Shown here piece by piece: positions 7,439-15,650 of a DNA stretch of 64,000 bases. The notes under the pieces are model-generated. The model was not told where the DNA came from. It saw only the letters and a program-made list of their open reading frames with translations, and made no database searches. This DNA comes from an uncultured Anaerolineae bacterium (GTDB lineage: Bacteria; Chloroflexota; Anaerolineae; Aggregatilineales; Phototrophicaceae): the NCBI GenBank assembly GCA_937995825.1, contig CALKJO010000002.1:310001-374000 (forward strand). The letters are read 5' to 3'. Within the stretch, counting starts at the first letter, position 1, and each line of letters starts with the position of its first letter. A program made the position numbers and the translations under genes.

Positions 7439-9046
7439 CTAGCGCGCCAGCATCTCGATGCTGAAAATCTGGGGCGAATTGTCCAGATTGAGCTGCATCG
7501 ACTGGACGCGCGGCGTGTGCACAAAATAGAACTGCACCCATGACAGGAACAGCACAGCGGCTTCGTCGTGCATCAGCCGCGAATTCTCGCGGATGAGCGC
7601 GTTGCGCGTCTCCCGATCGGGCGCGAGCTTGATCTGCTGGTTGAGTTCAAGGAAGCGCTCATTGTCGAACTCAATCGGCGCATTCGGCGGCAGCGTGGTG
7701 CTGTCGAGCGCGACCATCGCCTGCGTCCAATCGCCGAGCGTCGAGAACTGCGCCGGCGCGAGGATCATGTCGAAGTTCGTGCCGGTGAGCATCTGCATGA
7801 TGATCGTGCCGGTGTCCGCCGTTTCGACGCGCGTCCGAATGCCGACGCCTTCGAGATAAGCGGCGACCGCCTCGGCATCGGTGCGGACGGTGTTGGGCGC
7901 GCCCAGCGACAGCTCCAGATTCGGGTAGCCGGCTTCGCGCAGCAGCCGCATCGCCTCTTCAGGATCATACGGGAAGGCTTCGAGTTCCTCGTTGTAGCCG
8001 TCCATGCCCGGCTGCATCAGCTGACCAGTGGTCGGGACGCCGAAGCCGGCGCGGATGAACTCGTTGTACTCCTCTTTGTCGACCGCCAGATTGATCGCGC
8101 GGCGGACGCGCACATCGCGCAGCGCCTCATTGTTCTGCGGGAAGAAGCGCGCGATCTCGGTCGAGAGCGCTGGCTTGGTGGTGACAGTGAACGCGCCGCT
8201 GTCGATCAGTGCGCGCGCCACATCCGGCGGCACGCTCTGAGCGATGTCGATGTCGCCCGCCTGCAGCGCCGTGCGCAGATCGCCGACGACGGTGTAGGTC
8301 GCGGTCTGGATCGGATAGCTGCCGCGCCAGTTGCCTTCCCACCTCTCCAGCTCGATGCGCTCGCCTGGCGACCAGCCAGCGACGCGGAAATAGCCGGTTC
8401 CGACAGCGCCGTTGACCAGATCGCCGTTGGACTCGTTCATATACTGCTCAGAGATGATGAACAAGCGCGAGAGACGCTTCTCCAGCGTCGGATCGGGGCG
8501 GGTCGTGCGGATCAGCAGGTGCGTGTCGTCGATGATCTCAACGCTCTCATTGGTGAACAGCGGCGGCGCAACCATTTGACCCGTCGGGCTAAAAAGCGGC
8601 AGCAGGTTCAAATCCGTCAGCGGAATCTGATACGCGCCGAAATTCTGCATCCCCACCGTCAGCAGGTGGTTCATGGTGTAGGCGACAGACGCCGAGGTGA
8701 AGCGTTCGCCATTGGAGAAGAAGACATCATCGCGCAGCCGCATCTCCAATAGATTCGGCTCCACGCGATTCCACTCTACCGCTAAGCCGGGCAGCAGATT
8801 GCCTTCGGCGTCGGTCTCGATCAAGGTGTCGTAGATTTGGCGCGCCTGGAAATAGGCTTGGAAGAACGGACTCAGATTGGGCTGAATGCTGGTGTTGCCG
8901 ATGGTGACATGCGACGCCAGCGCTGTCTGCGCGGCGGCGCGCTGCGGCTGCCGCAGCCCGGCATACCCCATCAATCCCAATCCGGCGGCTGCCGCGCTCA
9001 TCTTGAAGAAATCGCGGCGGCTGAGCTGTGTGGTGGTAGGTGACAT
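7439..9046 (-). CDS. Family 5 ABC solute-binding protein, Tat-exported
   Basis: 535 aa. The N-terminus has a twin-arginine signal, LSRRDFFKMSAAAAGLGLMG, so the protein should be exported folded. The body follows the extracellular solute-binding family 5 plan (DppA/OppA): NLLPGLAVEWNRVEPNLLEMRLRDDVFFSNGERFTSASVAYT early, then DVRVRRAINLAVDKEEYNEFI and the C-lobe. Members bind peptides, nickel, opines or oligosaccharides. It is the last gene after two permeases on the minus strand. No matching ATPase gene lies in the window. A ribosome site aggaaag precedes ATG 9046. Confidence 0.88.
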   Translation of the reverse strand: MSPTTTQLSRRDFFKMSAAAAGLGLMGYAGLRQPQRAAAQTALASHVTIGNTSIQPNLSPFFQAYFQARQIYDTLIETDAEGNLLPGLAVEWNRVEPNLLEMRLRDDVFFSNGERFTSASVAYTMNHLLTVGMQNFGAYQIPLTDLNLLPLFSPTGQMVAPPLFTNESVEIIDDTHLLIRTTRPDPTLEKRLSRLFIISEQYMNESNGDLVNGAVGTGYFRVAGWSPGERIELERWEGNWRGSYPIQTATYTVVGDLRTALQAGDIDIAQSVPPDVARALIDSGAFTVTTKPALSTEIARFFPQNNEALRDVRVRRAINLAVDKEEYNEFIRAGFGVPTTGQLMQPGMDGYNEELEAFPYDPEEAMRLLREAGYPNLELSLGAPNTVRTDAEAVAAYLEGVGIRTRVETADTGTIIMQMLTGTNFDMILAPAQFSTLGDWTQAMVALDSTTLPPNAPIEFDNERFLELNQQIKLAPDRETRNALIRENSRLMHDEAAVLFLSWVQFYFVHTPRVQSMQLNLDNSPQIFSIEMLAR

Positions 9047-9195
9047 GAGCTTTGATCTTTCCTGAATCTGAAAACACGAACGAAGATGCGCTGCAAGAAA
9101 CCGATTGTCAATGGAATGATGATCTCGTCACGAATGATCGGCGAATCCTCCTCCTTTGTAGGCTAAGCCGTCTTCATCAAGTTGTCGCCGGTTGG

Positions 9196-9229
9196 ATGCG
9201 AATAAGCATTCGTATGCCGCTAGGCATAC
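9196..9229 (-). repeat. Overlapping stem-loops between permease and binding-protein genes
   Basis: GTATGCC/GGCATAC (9212-9229, perfect 7-bp stem, 4-nt loop containing the permease stop codon) overlaps ATGCGAAT/ATTCGTAT (9196-9215, 7 of 8 paired). The two stems are mutually exclusive. No T-run follows, so this is more likely an mRNA processing or stability element than a terminator. Confidence 0.5.
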
Positions 9230-10167
9230 AGATGTCGCGACGAGAACTTTTGCAGCGCATCGCCAACCGTGTTGACACAGAGGATGGTCATCATCAGCGC
9301 CAGCCCCGGAACGACCGACATCCACCACGCATCCTGGAGATACGTTCTGCTGTCGTTGAGCATGTTGCCCCACGATGGAGTCGGCGGACTGACGCCCAGC
9401 CCGATGAAGCTCAGGCTGCTCTCGACCAGCACCAGCGCGCCGAAACTGAGCGTCCAGACGACGATGTTGACCGAGATGATGGCAGGGAAGATGTGGAGGC
9501 GGATCACGTGCTGTGAAGATGCGCCCAGCGCGATGGAAGCATGGACATATTCAAGCTCGCGCATCTTCAGGGTTTGCGCCCGTGTCACTTGAGCAGGATA
9601 GACCCAGCCCGACAGCGACATCAAGATGATCAGCACCAGCGGGCTGCTGCCGACAACCGCGATCACCGCCAGCGCCAGCACCAAAAACGGGAACGACACC
9701 CAGAATTCCGTCAGCCGCAGCAGCAGCCGGTCGAACACGCCGCCCAGATAGCCGCAGATCAAGCCCAGGCTCGCCCCGATCAGCGTTGCGGCGGTGCTGG
9801 CAACGAAGGCGACACCCAACGACACCTGACCGCCGTAGAGCGTGCGCGTGAGCAGATCGCGCCCCAAATTGTCGGTGCCGAGCGGATAGGCGGTCGAGCC
9901 GCCTTCCAGCCAGAAGGGGGGTTTAAAACGCTCGCGCATGCTGGCGGCGGTTGGACTATGGGGGGTAAGATGCTGCGCGAAGATGATCGCCATGACGAGG
10001 ATCGTCAGCACGATGCCGGCGATCACGCCTTCGCCATAGCGCCTGATCTGCCGCTGCAGCATGCGCCAGCGCCAGCGCGGGAGATTGAGCGGAGGCGGGG
10101 CATGAAGCAGTTCGGACGGCGCAGGCAGGACGACCGGGCTGGTTGGAATTTTAATGCTTGAATTCAT
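9220..10167 (-). CDS. Dpp/Opp-type ABC permease, C subunit
   Basis: 315 aa, with a cytoplasmic Pro-rich N-terminus and about six membrane segments. Family signatures include YPLGTDNLGRDLLTRTLYGGQVSLGVAF and the EAA loop HASIALGASSQHVIRLHIFP, which contacts the ATPase. It starts 4 nt after the B-subunit stop (TGA 10172-10174) and is probably coupled. The region 9047-9219 between this gene and the binding-protein gene holds stem-loops and no gene. Confidence 0.9.
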   Translation of the reverse strand: MNSSIKIPTSPVVLPAPSELLHAPPPLNLPRWRWRMLQRQIRRYGEGVIAGIVLTILVMAIIFAQHLTPHSPTAASMRERFKPPFWLEGGSTAYPLGTDNLGRDLLTRTLYGGQVSLGVAFVASTAATLIGASLGLICGYLGGVFDRLLLRLTEFWVSFPFLVLALAVIAVVGSSPLVLIILMSLSGWVYPAQVTRAQTLKMRELEYVHASIALGASSQHVIRLHIFPAIISVNIVVWTLSFGALVLVESSLSFIGLGVSPPTPSWGNMLNDSRTYLQDAWWMSVVPGLALMMTILCVNTVGDALQKFSSRHLYA

Positions 10168-10171
10168 TCGT

Positions 10172-11107
10172 TCACGCTCGAATTCTTGGATCGATCATCT
10201 GATACAGCCGGTTGGACAGCATGTTGACCACCAGCACGAAGACCACGATCACGAACATGCTCGCCTGCACGAGCGCGTAATCGCGGTTGAAGATCGCTTT
10301 GACCATCTGATCGCCCATGCCGCTGTACGAAAACAGCGTTTCGACGATGATCGAGCCGCCAACCATGAAGGACAAATCCAGCGTCACAAACGCCACGACC
10401 GGGATGAGCGCATTGCGCAGCGCATGGACGAACAGGACTCGGCGCGGCTTGAGTCCTTTCGAGTGCGCCGTGAGGATGTGGGCTTCGTGGAGTTCATCGA
10501 TCAGCCCGCTGCGCACTAGCCGGATCAGCCGCGCGACATAGAACGACGCCAGCGTGATCGTGGGCAGCGCCATCCGGCGCAGTAGATTGTCTTCCAGATT
10601 CGACACACTGCCGACCCATTTCAACTGCACGGAGAAGATCAAAAGCAGCACCAGCCCCAGCCAGAAGCTCGGCAGCGATTGCAGCACGCCGGCAAACAGA
10701 TTGACGACGACGCCATCGGCGCGGCGGAAGTGGAGCGCCGCGTAAATGCCGCTCGGGACGCCGATCAGCACCGCCAGCGTCAGCGCGCTGACGCTCAGCA
10801 GCAGCGAATTGGGGAAGCGCGCCATGACCAGTTCAAGCGCCGGCTTCTGAAAGCGGTTGGACTCGCCGAAATCGAGCTGGAGCGCCTTGCCGAGGAAGGT
10901 GGCATACTGAATGTGAAGCGGCTGATTCAAGCCCATCTGTTCGCGCACCGTTTCCAGCAGTTCGGGCGTCGCGTTATGACCGACCAGGACGGCTGCCGGG
11001 TCGCCTGTGAGACGCTGCAAGAAGAACAGCAGCGTGAGGATGCTCAAAATGATGACGGCAACCTGCAGCGCGCCGAGAAAGAGTTTTTTGGACAGCAGAA
11101 GCACCAT
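10172..11107 (-). CDS. Dpp/Opp-type ABC permease, B subunit
   Basis: 311 aa, six membrane helices. N-terminal LTGDPAAVLVGHNATPELLETVREQMGLNQPL is typical of the DppB/OppB periplasmic loop. The EAA loop is ILTAHSKGLKPRRVLFVHALRNALIPV. It is the first gene of the transporter unit; the promoter lies about 80 bp upstream. It pairs with the C subunit that follows. Confidence 0.9.
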   Translation of the reverse strand: MVLLLSKKLFLGALQVAVIILSILTLLFFLQRLTGDPAAVLVGHNATPELLETVREQMGLNQPLHIQYATFLGKALQLDFGESNRFQKPALELVMARFPNSLLLSVSALTLAVLIGVPSGIYAALHFRRADGVVVNLFAGVLQSLPSFWLGLVLLLIFSVQLKWVGSVSNLEDNLLRRMALPTITLASFYVARLIRLVRSGLIDELHEAHILTAHSKGLKPRRVLFVHALRNALIPVVAFVTLDLSFMVGGSIIVETLFSYSGMGDQMVKAIFNRDYALVQASMFVIVVFVLVVNMLSNRLYQMIDPRIRA

Positions 11108-11183
11108 TTGTAGAAGCCCTCTAAGATAGTTAGGGCATGAAAAAAAGCTTAGAAGATCATGAAATTTTCTCGCTTTAGTAAAG

Positions 11184-11211
11184 ATTATACAGCTGTTCTC
11201 GGCGCGCGCAA
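11184..11211 (-). promoter_or_regulatory. Sigma70-like promoter for the Dpp-type transporter operon
   Basis: On the minus strand: TTGCGC (11206-11211), 16-bp spacer, TATAAT (11184-11189). It lies between the kinase stop (11245) and ATG 11107, so the importer can be expressed apart from the sugar enzymes. Confidence 0.6.
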
Positions 11212-11244
11212 CAATTTCATGGTATTACAAAGGCGAAATTGGCT

Positions 11245-12360
11245 CTATGCGTTGGGTAACACCCAATCTTTGACCTGCCAGCCGGCATCGACGCGGGCGC
11301 AGGTGGCGTCCCAGGTGCGCACGCCGCTGAGCGCGTCCGCCGCTTCGACATTGCAGCCGCCGACCGCGTTCGCCATGCGCACGGCGTCCTCCAGCCCTAA
11401 GCCATGCCCCAGCGCCGCAATGAAGCCGGCATAGCAGCAGTCGCCCGCGCCAGTTGTCCCGACGACCTGCGCTTCAAACGCGGGCAGCCAGACCTCACCG
11501 CCGCGCCAAGCCTCCCGATCAATCGGCAGGCGCGCTAAGGCGCTGAGCCGTTCCACATCATCGGTAACGCGGACATACAGCCCGCCCTCGCCCAGCTTGA
11601 ACCCCGCCACCGCTGCGCCCATCGCCAGCAGCTCATCCGCCAGCCCGCGCAGATAGGCGCGCGTCAGGTGCGGCAGAGCGGTTCCCTGCCAGCGATCATA
11701 GTCGGCGCGGCGCAGCATAAAGACGATCTCATCGATGCTTGGCAGGAAGATATCGACAAACGGCAGTGTATTGATCAAAATGGCGCGCCAGTCCACTCTG
11801 CCGCTTTCGCCCTCCGCGTCGGGATGCGCCATGTCCAGCGAGGTGACGATCCCCAGCGCCTTGACGCGCTGGTAAATCAGCCGCAAGTCCGCGCCGTCAT
11901 GCGGCAGCAGCCCGGGCAGGATCGGCGGGTAGCCCAGATGGAACAGATGGCAGTCCGCGATCCGCGCCGGATCGACCGAGTCGGCGCAGAACAAGTTGTT
12001 TGTGCCAGGATAATGCAGAAAGACCCGATCCCGCCCCAATGGGGACAGCGCAATCGTATATGAGCTGGAACAGCCCGACATGACGCTGATCGTCTCGGTC
12101 AGGCGCGGATTGATGCGCCCGATGATATCCAGAATCAGCCCACCGAGGCGATCATCCCCCACCTGCGACAGCAGCCGCACCTCCACACCGAGCCGATCCA
12201 GCGCCAGCCCGGTATTGGAGACCGATCCGCCCGTCGCCGTCGTCATCGGGCCGACTTCGTAGAGTCGTCCGGGATGTTCCAGCGCCGTCGGCGGGACGGT
12301 GCGCATATCTGGCAGCAGATCGATGCATAAATGCCCTGCAGCAGCGACTTTGATCGTCAT
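11245..12360 (-). CDS. PfkB-family carbohydrate kinase
   Basis: 371 aa. The N-terminal glycine motif is TATGGSVSNTGLALDRLG (residues about 40-57). The C-terminal PfkB signature is VGTTGAGDCCYAGFIAAL with the catalytic Asp in GAGD. Ribokinase-fold enzymes phosphorylate sugars, sugar acids or nucleosides. It is longer than usual (about 300-320), with extra length in the middle around the SLDMAHPDAEGES segment. A terminator separates it from the upstream dehydrogenase, yet all neighbours fit one catabolic theme. Substrate not identifiable. Confidence 0.85.
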   Translation of the reverse strand: MTIKVAAAGHLCIDLLPDMRTVPPTALEHPGRLYEVGPMTTATGGSVSNTGLALDRLGVEVRLLSQVGDDRLGGLILDIIGRINPRLTETISVMSGCSSSYTIALSPLGRDRVFLHYPGTNNLFCADSVDPARIADCHLFHLGYPPILPGLLPHDGADLRLIYQRVKALGIVTSLDMAHPDAEGESGRVDWRAILINTLPFVDIFLPSIDEIVFMLRRADYDRWQGTALPHLTRAYLRGLADELLAMGAAVAGFKLGEGGLYVRVTDDVERLSALARLPIDREAWRGGEVWLPAFEAQVVGTTGAGDCCYAGFIAALGHGLGLEDAVRMANAVGGCNVEAADALSGVRTWDATCARVDAGWQVKDWVLPNA

Positions 12361-12392
12361 GGTTTCACAAATCCGTTCTCAAAATACTTATC

Positions 12393-12432
12393 AAAAAAAG
12401 CCTGCGAGGGCAGGTCAACTGCCCGTCACAGG
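12393..12432 (-). terminator. Intrinsic terminator after the dehydrogenase gene
   Basis: On the minus strand, CCTGTGACGGGCAG pairs with CTGCCCTCGCAGG across a ttgac loop with one or two mismatches, followed by a T7 run. It ends the isomerase-aldolase-dehydrogenase unit 33 nt before the kinase start. Confidence 0.85.
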
Positions 12433-12439
12433 CGCTGAT

Positions 12440-13597
12440 CTAAATGCCTTCCAGATCGACCGCCTGCTTCATCTCATGCGAACGGAGTGCAGCGGTCAGG
12501 ACGCGGTGATGCTGCGTCGTCTCGTCTAGTGTCGCGCAGTAGAACGGCTGGCGCATCCCAGCGCGCCCGTGCGTCAGTTCATCGCAGAACGCCGCCCACA
12601 TTTGCAGCAGCGCGTCCGACAAGCCGAACTCAAAGATGCCGCCGGTGATGGTGGCGTAGGGTGGAGTGTAGCCGAGGCTCTCCTCGCACCAGAGCTGCGC
12701 GCCGCCGCTGCTGTATTCCATCGTCCAGAGCGATTTCGGCTGCCGAGTCGAGAAGCGGACACCGCCACGCGTGCCGTGAATGGTGATGTACCAGGTGTTG
12801 GTCTCGCCAGGGGCGATCCGGTAGGTTTTGAGTGTCATCGGGAAGGCTGCGCCGTCGGCTTCGGCTTCGCAGAACAGCACGGCGTTGTCCCAGGTGTCGC
12901 AGGGGACGGTGTCTCCCTTGCCATCGGGGCGCTCATGCACCAGATCGCTCAGCAGCGCGCGGACATTCCTCGGCATCCAGCCCAGCCGCAGCGGGATGTG
13001 CAGCGCGTGCAGCCCCAGATCGCCCATGCAGCCGTAAACGCCGTTGAAGCGCGCGATCCGCTTCCAGTTGATCGGCTTGTTCGGGTTGAGGTCGCTGCTG
13101 TGGAGCAAGCCCGCCTCTACCTCGACGATCTGCCCCATCCTGCCTTCGCGCGCGAACGCGATGGCGCGCTGTGCGCCTGGAAAGAACGGAAACTCCGATG
13201 AACTGGCGACGAACACATGTGGATGCTCTGCAGCGGCGGCGGCGATCCGGCGGTTGGCATCCAGATCGATGCCGAAGGGCTTTTCACCGAGCAGGTGCTT
13301 GCCGGCGCGGATGATGTCGATGTAAACATCCGCGTGCAGATGATGCGGGATGGCGCAGTAGATGGCGTCGATGCCGGTATCCGCCAGCAGATCGTGATAG
13401 TTCTCCGTGACGACTCGGATCGACGGGAAATTGTCTTGATACCAGCCGAACAGCGCCGGATTGGTGTCGCAGATGCCGACGATCACGGGCTGAAAATCGA
13501 GATCGAGCAGATGCGCCCAGCGCGCGGCGGCGCTGGCGAATTCGCGCCCCATCAGCCCCAAGCCGATGACGCCGAAATGGATCGGTTTCTTCGCCAT
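12440..13597 (-). CDS. Gfo/Idh/MocA-family oxidoreductase
   Basis: 385 aa from ATG 13597 (MAKKPIHFGVIGLGLMG), 4 nt after the aldolase stop; the track start at 13648 overlaps the aldolase. Rossmann motif GVIGLGLMG lies at the N-terminus, then the AIYCAIPHHLHADV strand and the family EKP motif in LGEKPFGIDLDANR. The C-terminal half is the alpha/beta substrate domain, with YGCMGDLGLHALHIPLRLG. Enzymes of this family use NAD(P) to oxidise or reduce sugars, inositols or sugar acids. The context (aldolase, isomerase, kinase, importer) points to breakdown of a carbohydrate. Confidence 0.87.
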   Translation of the reverse strand: MAKKPIHFGVIGLGLMGREFASAAARWAHLLDLDFQPVIVGICDTNPALFGWYQDNFPSIRVVTENYHDLLADTGIDAIYCAIPHHLHADVYIDIIRAGKHLLGEKPFGIDLDANRRIAAAAAEHPHVFVASSSEFPFFPGAQRAIAFAREGRMGQIVEVEAGLLHSSDLNPNKPINWKRIARFNGVYGCMGDLGLHALHIPLRLGWMPRNVRALLSDLVHERPDGKGDTVPCDTWDNAVLFCEAEADGAAFPMTLKTYRIAPGETNTWYITIHGTRGGVRFSTRQPKSLWTMEYSSGGAQLWCEESLGYTPPYATITGGIFEFGLSDALLQMWAAFCDELTHGRAGMRQPFYCATLDETTQHHRVLTAALRSHEMKQAVDLEGI

Positions 13598-13601
13598 CGG
13601 A

Positions 13602-14435
13602 TCACGCCTTGAGCATGTCAAGCGCGGCTTCCGGCGTCGCGCCCTCATGGACGATAGCCATCAGCGCCCGCGTCATGCGCGCCGGGCTTTCATGCTGGAT
13701 GACATTGCGCCCGTAGACGATGCCTTTTGCGCCCTGCTGCATCAGCGCCGCCGTGCGCTTCAGGATTTCTTCATCCGACACCCTGCCGCCGCCGCGCACC
13801 AAGATCGGCACATCGCCGGCGATCTCAACGACGCGGTGATAATCCTCGACGTTATCGGTCGGGTCTGCCTTGATCACGTCCGCCCCAAGCTCGACCGCCT
13901 GCCGGACGACGGGCAGGATTTTATCCAGATCGCCATCGACCATGTAGCCGCCGCTCTTCAAATTGTGCTGCATGACCAGCGGCTCGATCATCAGCGGCAT
14001 TCCCATCATCTCGCATTCCGGCTTGAGCAGGGTGATGTTGCGGACACACTGCGCCCAGACATCCGGCTGATTGGGCAGCATGAACAGATTCGCCACCACG
14101 CACGCGGCGTCCAGCCGGAGCGCCTGCTCGACCGGCTCGGCGATCATGTCGCTGTAGAGGCTGGCGGGCAGTTCCTTGCCGTAGACGTTGGCGATGTCGG
14201 TGCGCAGCACCAGCGCGGGCTTGCGCTTGCCGGGGATCGACTGCAAATAGCGGGCATTGCCGATGGAAAGCTGAATCGCGTCCGGGTCAGCCTCCACAAG
14301 GATTTTGACGACCCTGGCGATATTTTCGATGCCATCGAGGAAGGCGCGCTCCCCGAAGAAGCCGTGATCGACCGCGACATCGAAGCATTTGCCGTCGGGC
14401 GCGAACAGACGATTCAGACGATAGCTTGTACTCAT
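13602..14435 (-). CDS. Class I aldolase of the DeoC/FbaB/LacD group
   Basis: 277 aa. The N-terminal CFDVAVDHGFFGERAFLDGIEN is the DHG segment of FbaB/DhnA-type aldolases. The Schiff-base Lys lies in GADVIKADPT, and the phosphate-binding end is VPILVRGGGRVSDEEILKRT then GAKGIVYGRNVIQH. The enzyme should cleave a phosphorylated ketose or a related sugar derivative by lysine chemistry. It is tightly coupled to the downstream dehydrogenase. LsrF-, LacD- and YihT-like roles share this fold, so the exact substrate is open. Confidence 0.85.
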   Translation of the reverse strand: MSTSYRLNRLFAPDGKCFDVAVDHGFFGERAFLDGIENIARVVKILVEADPDAIQLSIGNARYLQSIPGKRKPALVLRTDIANVYGKELPASLYSDMIAEPVEQALRLDAACVVANLFMLPNQPDVWAQCVRNITLLKPECEMMGMPLMIEPLVMQHNLKSGGYMVDGDLDKILPVVRQAVELGADVIKADPTDNVEDYHRVVEIAGDVPILVRGGGRVSDEEILKRTAALMQQGAKGIVYGRNVIQHESPARMTRALMAIVHEGATPEAALDMLKA

Positions 14436-14500
14436 GATGGTTGGACTCTTTCGTGTATGTTCCCGTTTATGCGCTCAAGTGTATCTTGCACCATAGGCAA

Positions 14501-14514
14501 TGTCCACGCGGACA
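14501..14514. promoter_or_regulatory. Palindrome TGTCC-N4-GGACA upstream of the aldolase gene
   Basis: TGTCCACGCGGACA is a perfect inverted repeat (5-4-5) lying 65 bp before the aldolase ATG, in the 149-bp gap that separates it from the isomerase gene. This is a plausible operator for a local sugar regulator, but no regulator gene is adjacent. Confidence 0.35.
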
Positions 14515-14584
14515 CAGCGCCGGTCACAAAAGCAGGGGATGAAACGCTTGCAGATGGCGTTGTTTTCGCTCCAGCTTTCAGCTT

Positions 14585-15406
14585 TCAATCTCGGATCAGC
14601 GTTCGCAGATATGCCGCGCTCTGACGCACCCAGTCCTGTTCCTGCTGCACGGTCTCGCGCATGGTCGCCAGCGGCGGCATCCAGGTTTCGATGATGGCGC
14701 TCAATGACCGACCATAGGGCTTCAGCGTCTCCAACAGCCAGGGGACATTCAGCATCCCCTGTCCGGCGGGCGCGCCGGTGACTTCAAAGCCCATATTGTG
14801 CCGCGCGCGCCGGACGACAAACTCCTTGACGTGCAGATTGATGGTGTATTTTGCCAGCGCCGCGACCACGACCTCCGCCCCTTCGAGCGCGCCGAACGAA
14901 TTGACCGTGTCGAGGCAGATGCCGACCTGCGGATCGTCCACCGCTGCGACGATCTCCGCCAGCGTCCGCGCCTTGCAGCGGTCATGGTTTTCAATCGCTA
15001 GCGCCACGCCCGCCCTGTGCAGATCGGGCAAGACAGCGCGCAGCCGCTCCACCAGCGCCTCCGCTGATGGGCGATCCGATCCTGCGTCCGGCACGATCCG
15101 CAAAATCGGCGAGCGGTAATATCGGGCGATGACGATCCAGCGGCGCAGATGCTCCGGCTGGCTGCCGCGCGTCCCAACTTCGATGGCGATGCCGCGCCGC
15201 TGCGCGGTCTCGCGCAGGCGCGCCTGCTGCTCACTGTCGAGCGCTTCTAACGACAGATTGTCAGCGTACTGCACGCACGTCAAGCCGAGTTCGTCGGCAA
15301 AATCCAGCACATCGAAAACGTCCATCGGCGCCTCCGGCGGCGGAAAAGTCGGCACCCCAATCGACCACGCCACCCCATAGCTCCCCAGTCCGAGTCGGAT
15401 TGTCAT
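14585..15406 (-). CDS. Sugar-phosphate isomerase/epimerase-like TIM-barrel protein
   Basis: 273 aa from ATG 15406 (MTIRLGLGSYGVAW); the longer track start is unsupported. The fold is the xylose-isomerase-like/AP-endonuclease-2 barrel. Metal ligands are recognisable as Glu in LAIENHD, Asp in GICLDTVNSFG, His in INLHVKEF and Glu in SAIIETW. Enzymes of this type interconvert ketoses and aldoses or epimerise sugar derivatives. First gene of the catabolic set on the minus strand, divergent from clpC. Confidence 0.85.
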   Translation of the reverse strand: MTIRLGLGSYGVAWSIGVPTFPPPEAPMDVFDVLDFADELGLTCVQYADNLSLEALDSEQQARLRETAQRRGIAIEVGTRGSQPEHLRRWIVIARYYRSPILRIVPDAGSDRPSAEALVERLRAVLPDLHRAGVALAIENHDRCKARTLAEIVAAVDDPQVGICLDTVNSFGALEGAEVVVAALAKYTINLHVKEFVVRRARHNMGFEVTGAPAGQGMLNVPWLLETLKPYGRSLSAIIETWMPPLATMRETVQQEQDWVRQSAAYLRTLIRD

Positions 15407-15650
15407 CGCGCTCGCTTTCCCTGCTGAACCACACTGAGTCAACTTTAACGCAAATACGCCGGGGCGCGAATAAAAAGACAATCCGCGCTTTTCCGACTCT
15501 TCCCTTACACTGCGCCAATGTCTTTCTTACACCATTTCATCTATGCTTACAGTATCAATGCAATCGCAAAATCGACCGCCGCGCGCGCTGGATTTCCGCG
15601 TTACAATGGAAATCGCGAGCGTTGGCTTGTCAACTGAGGATGAACTGAAC

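Noticed and set aside
11245-15406. Sulfoquinovose (sulfo-EMP) operon
   Set aside because: Kinase and aldolase types could fit, but there is no AGE-type isomerase, no sulfoquinovosidase and no SLA-reductase-like gene.
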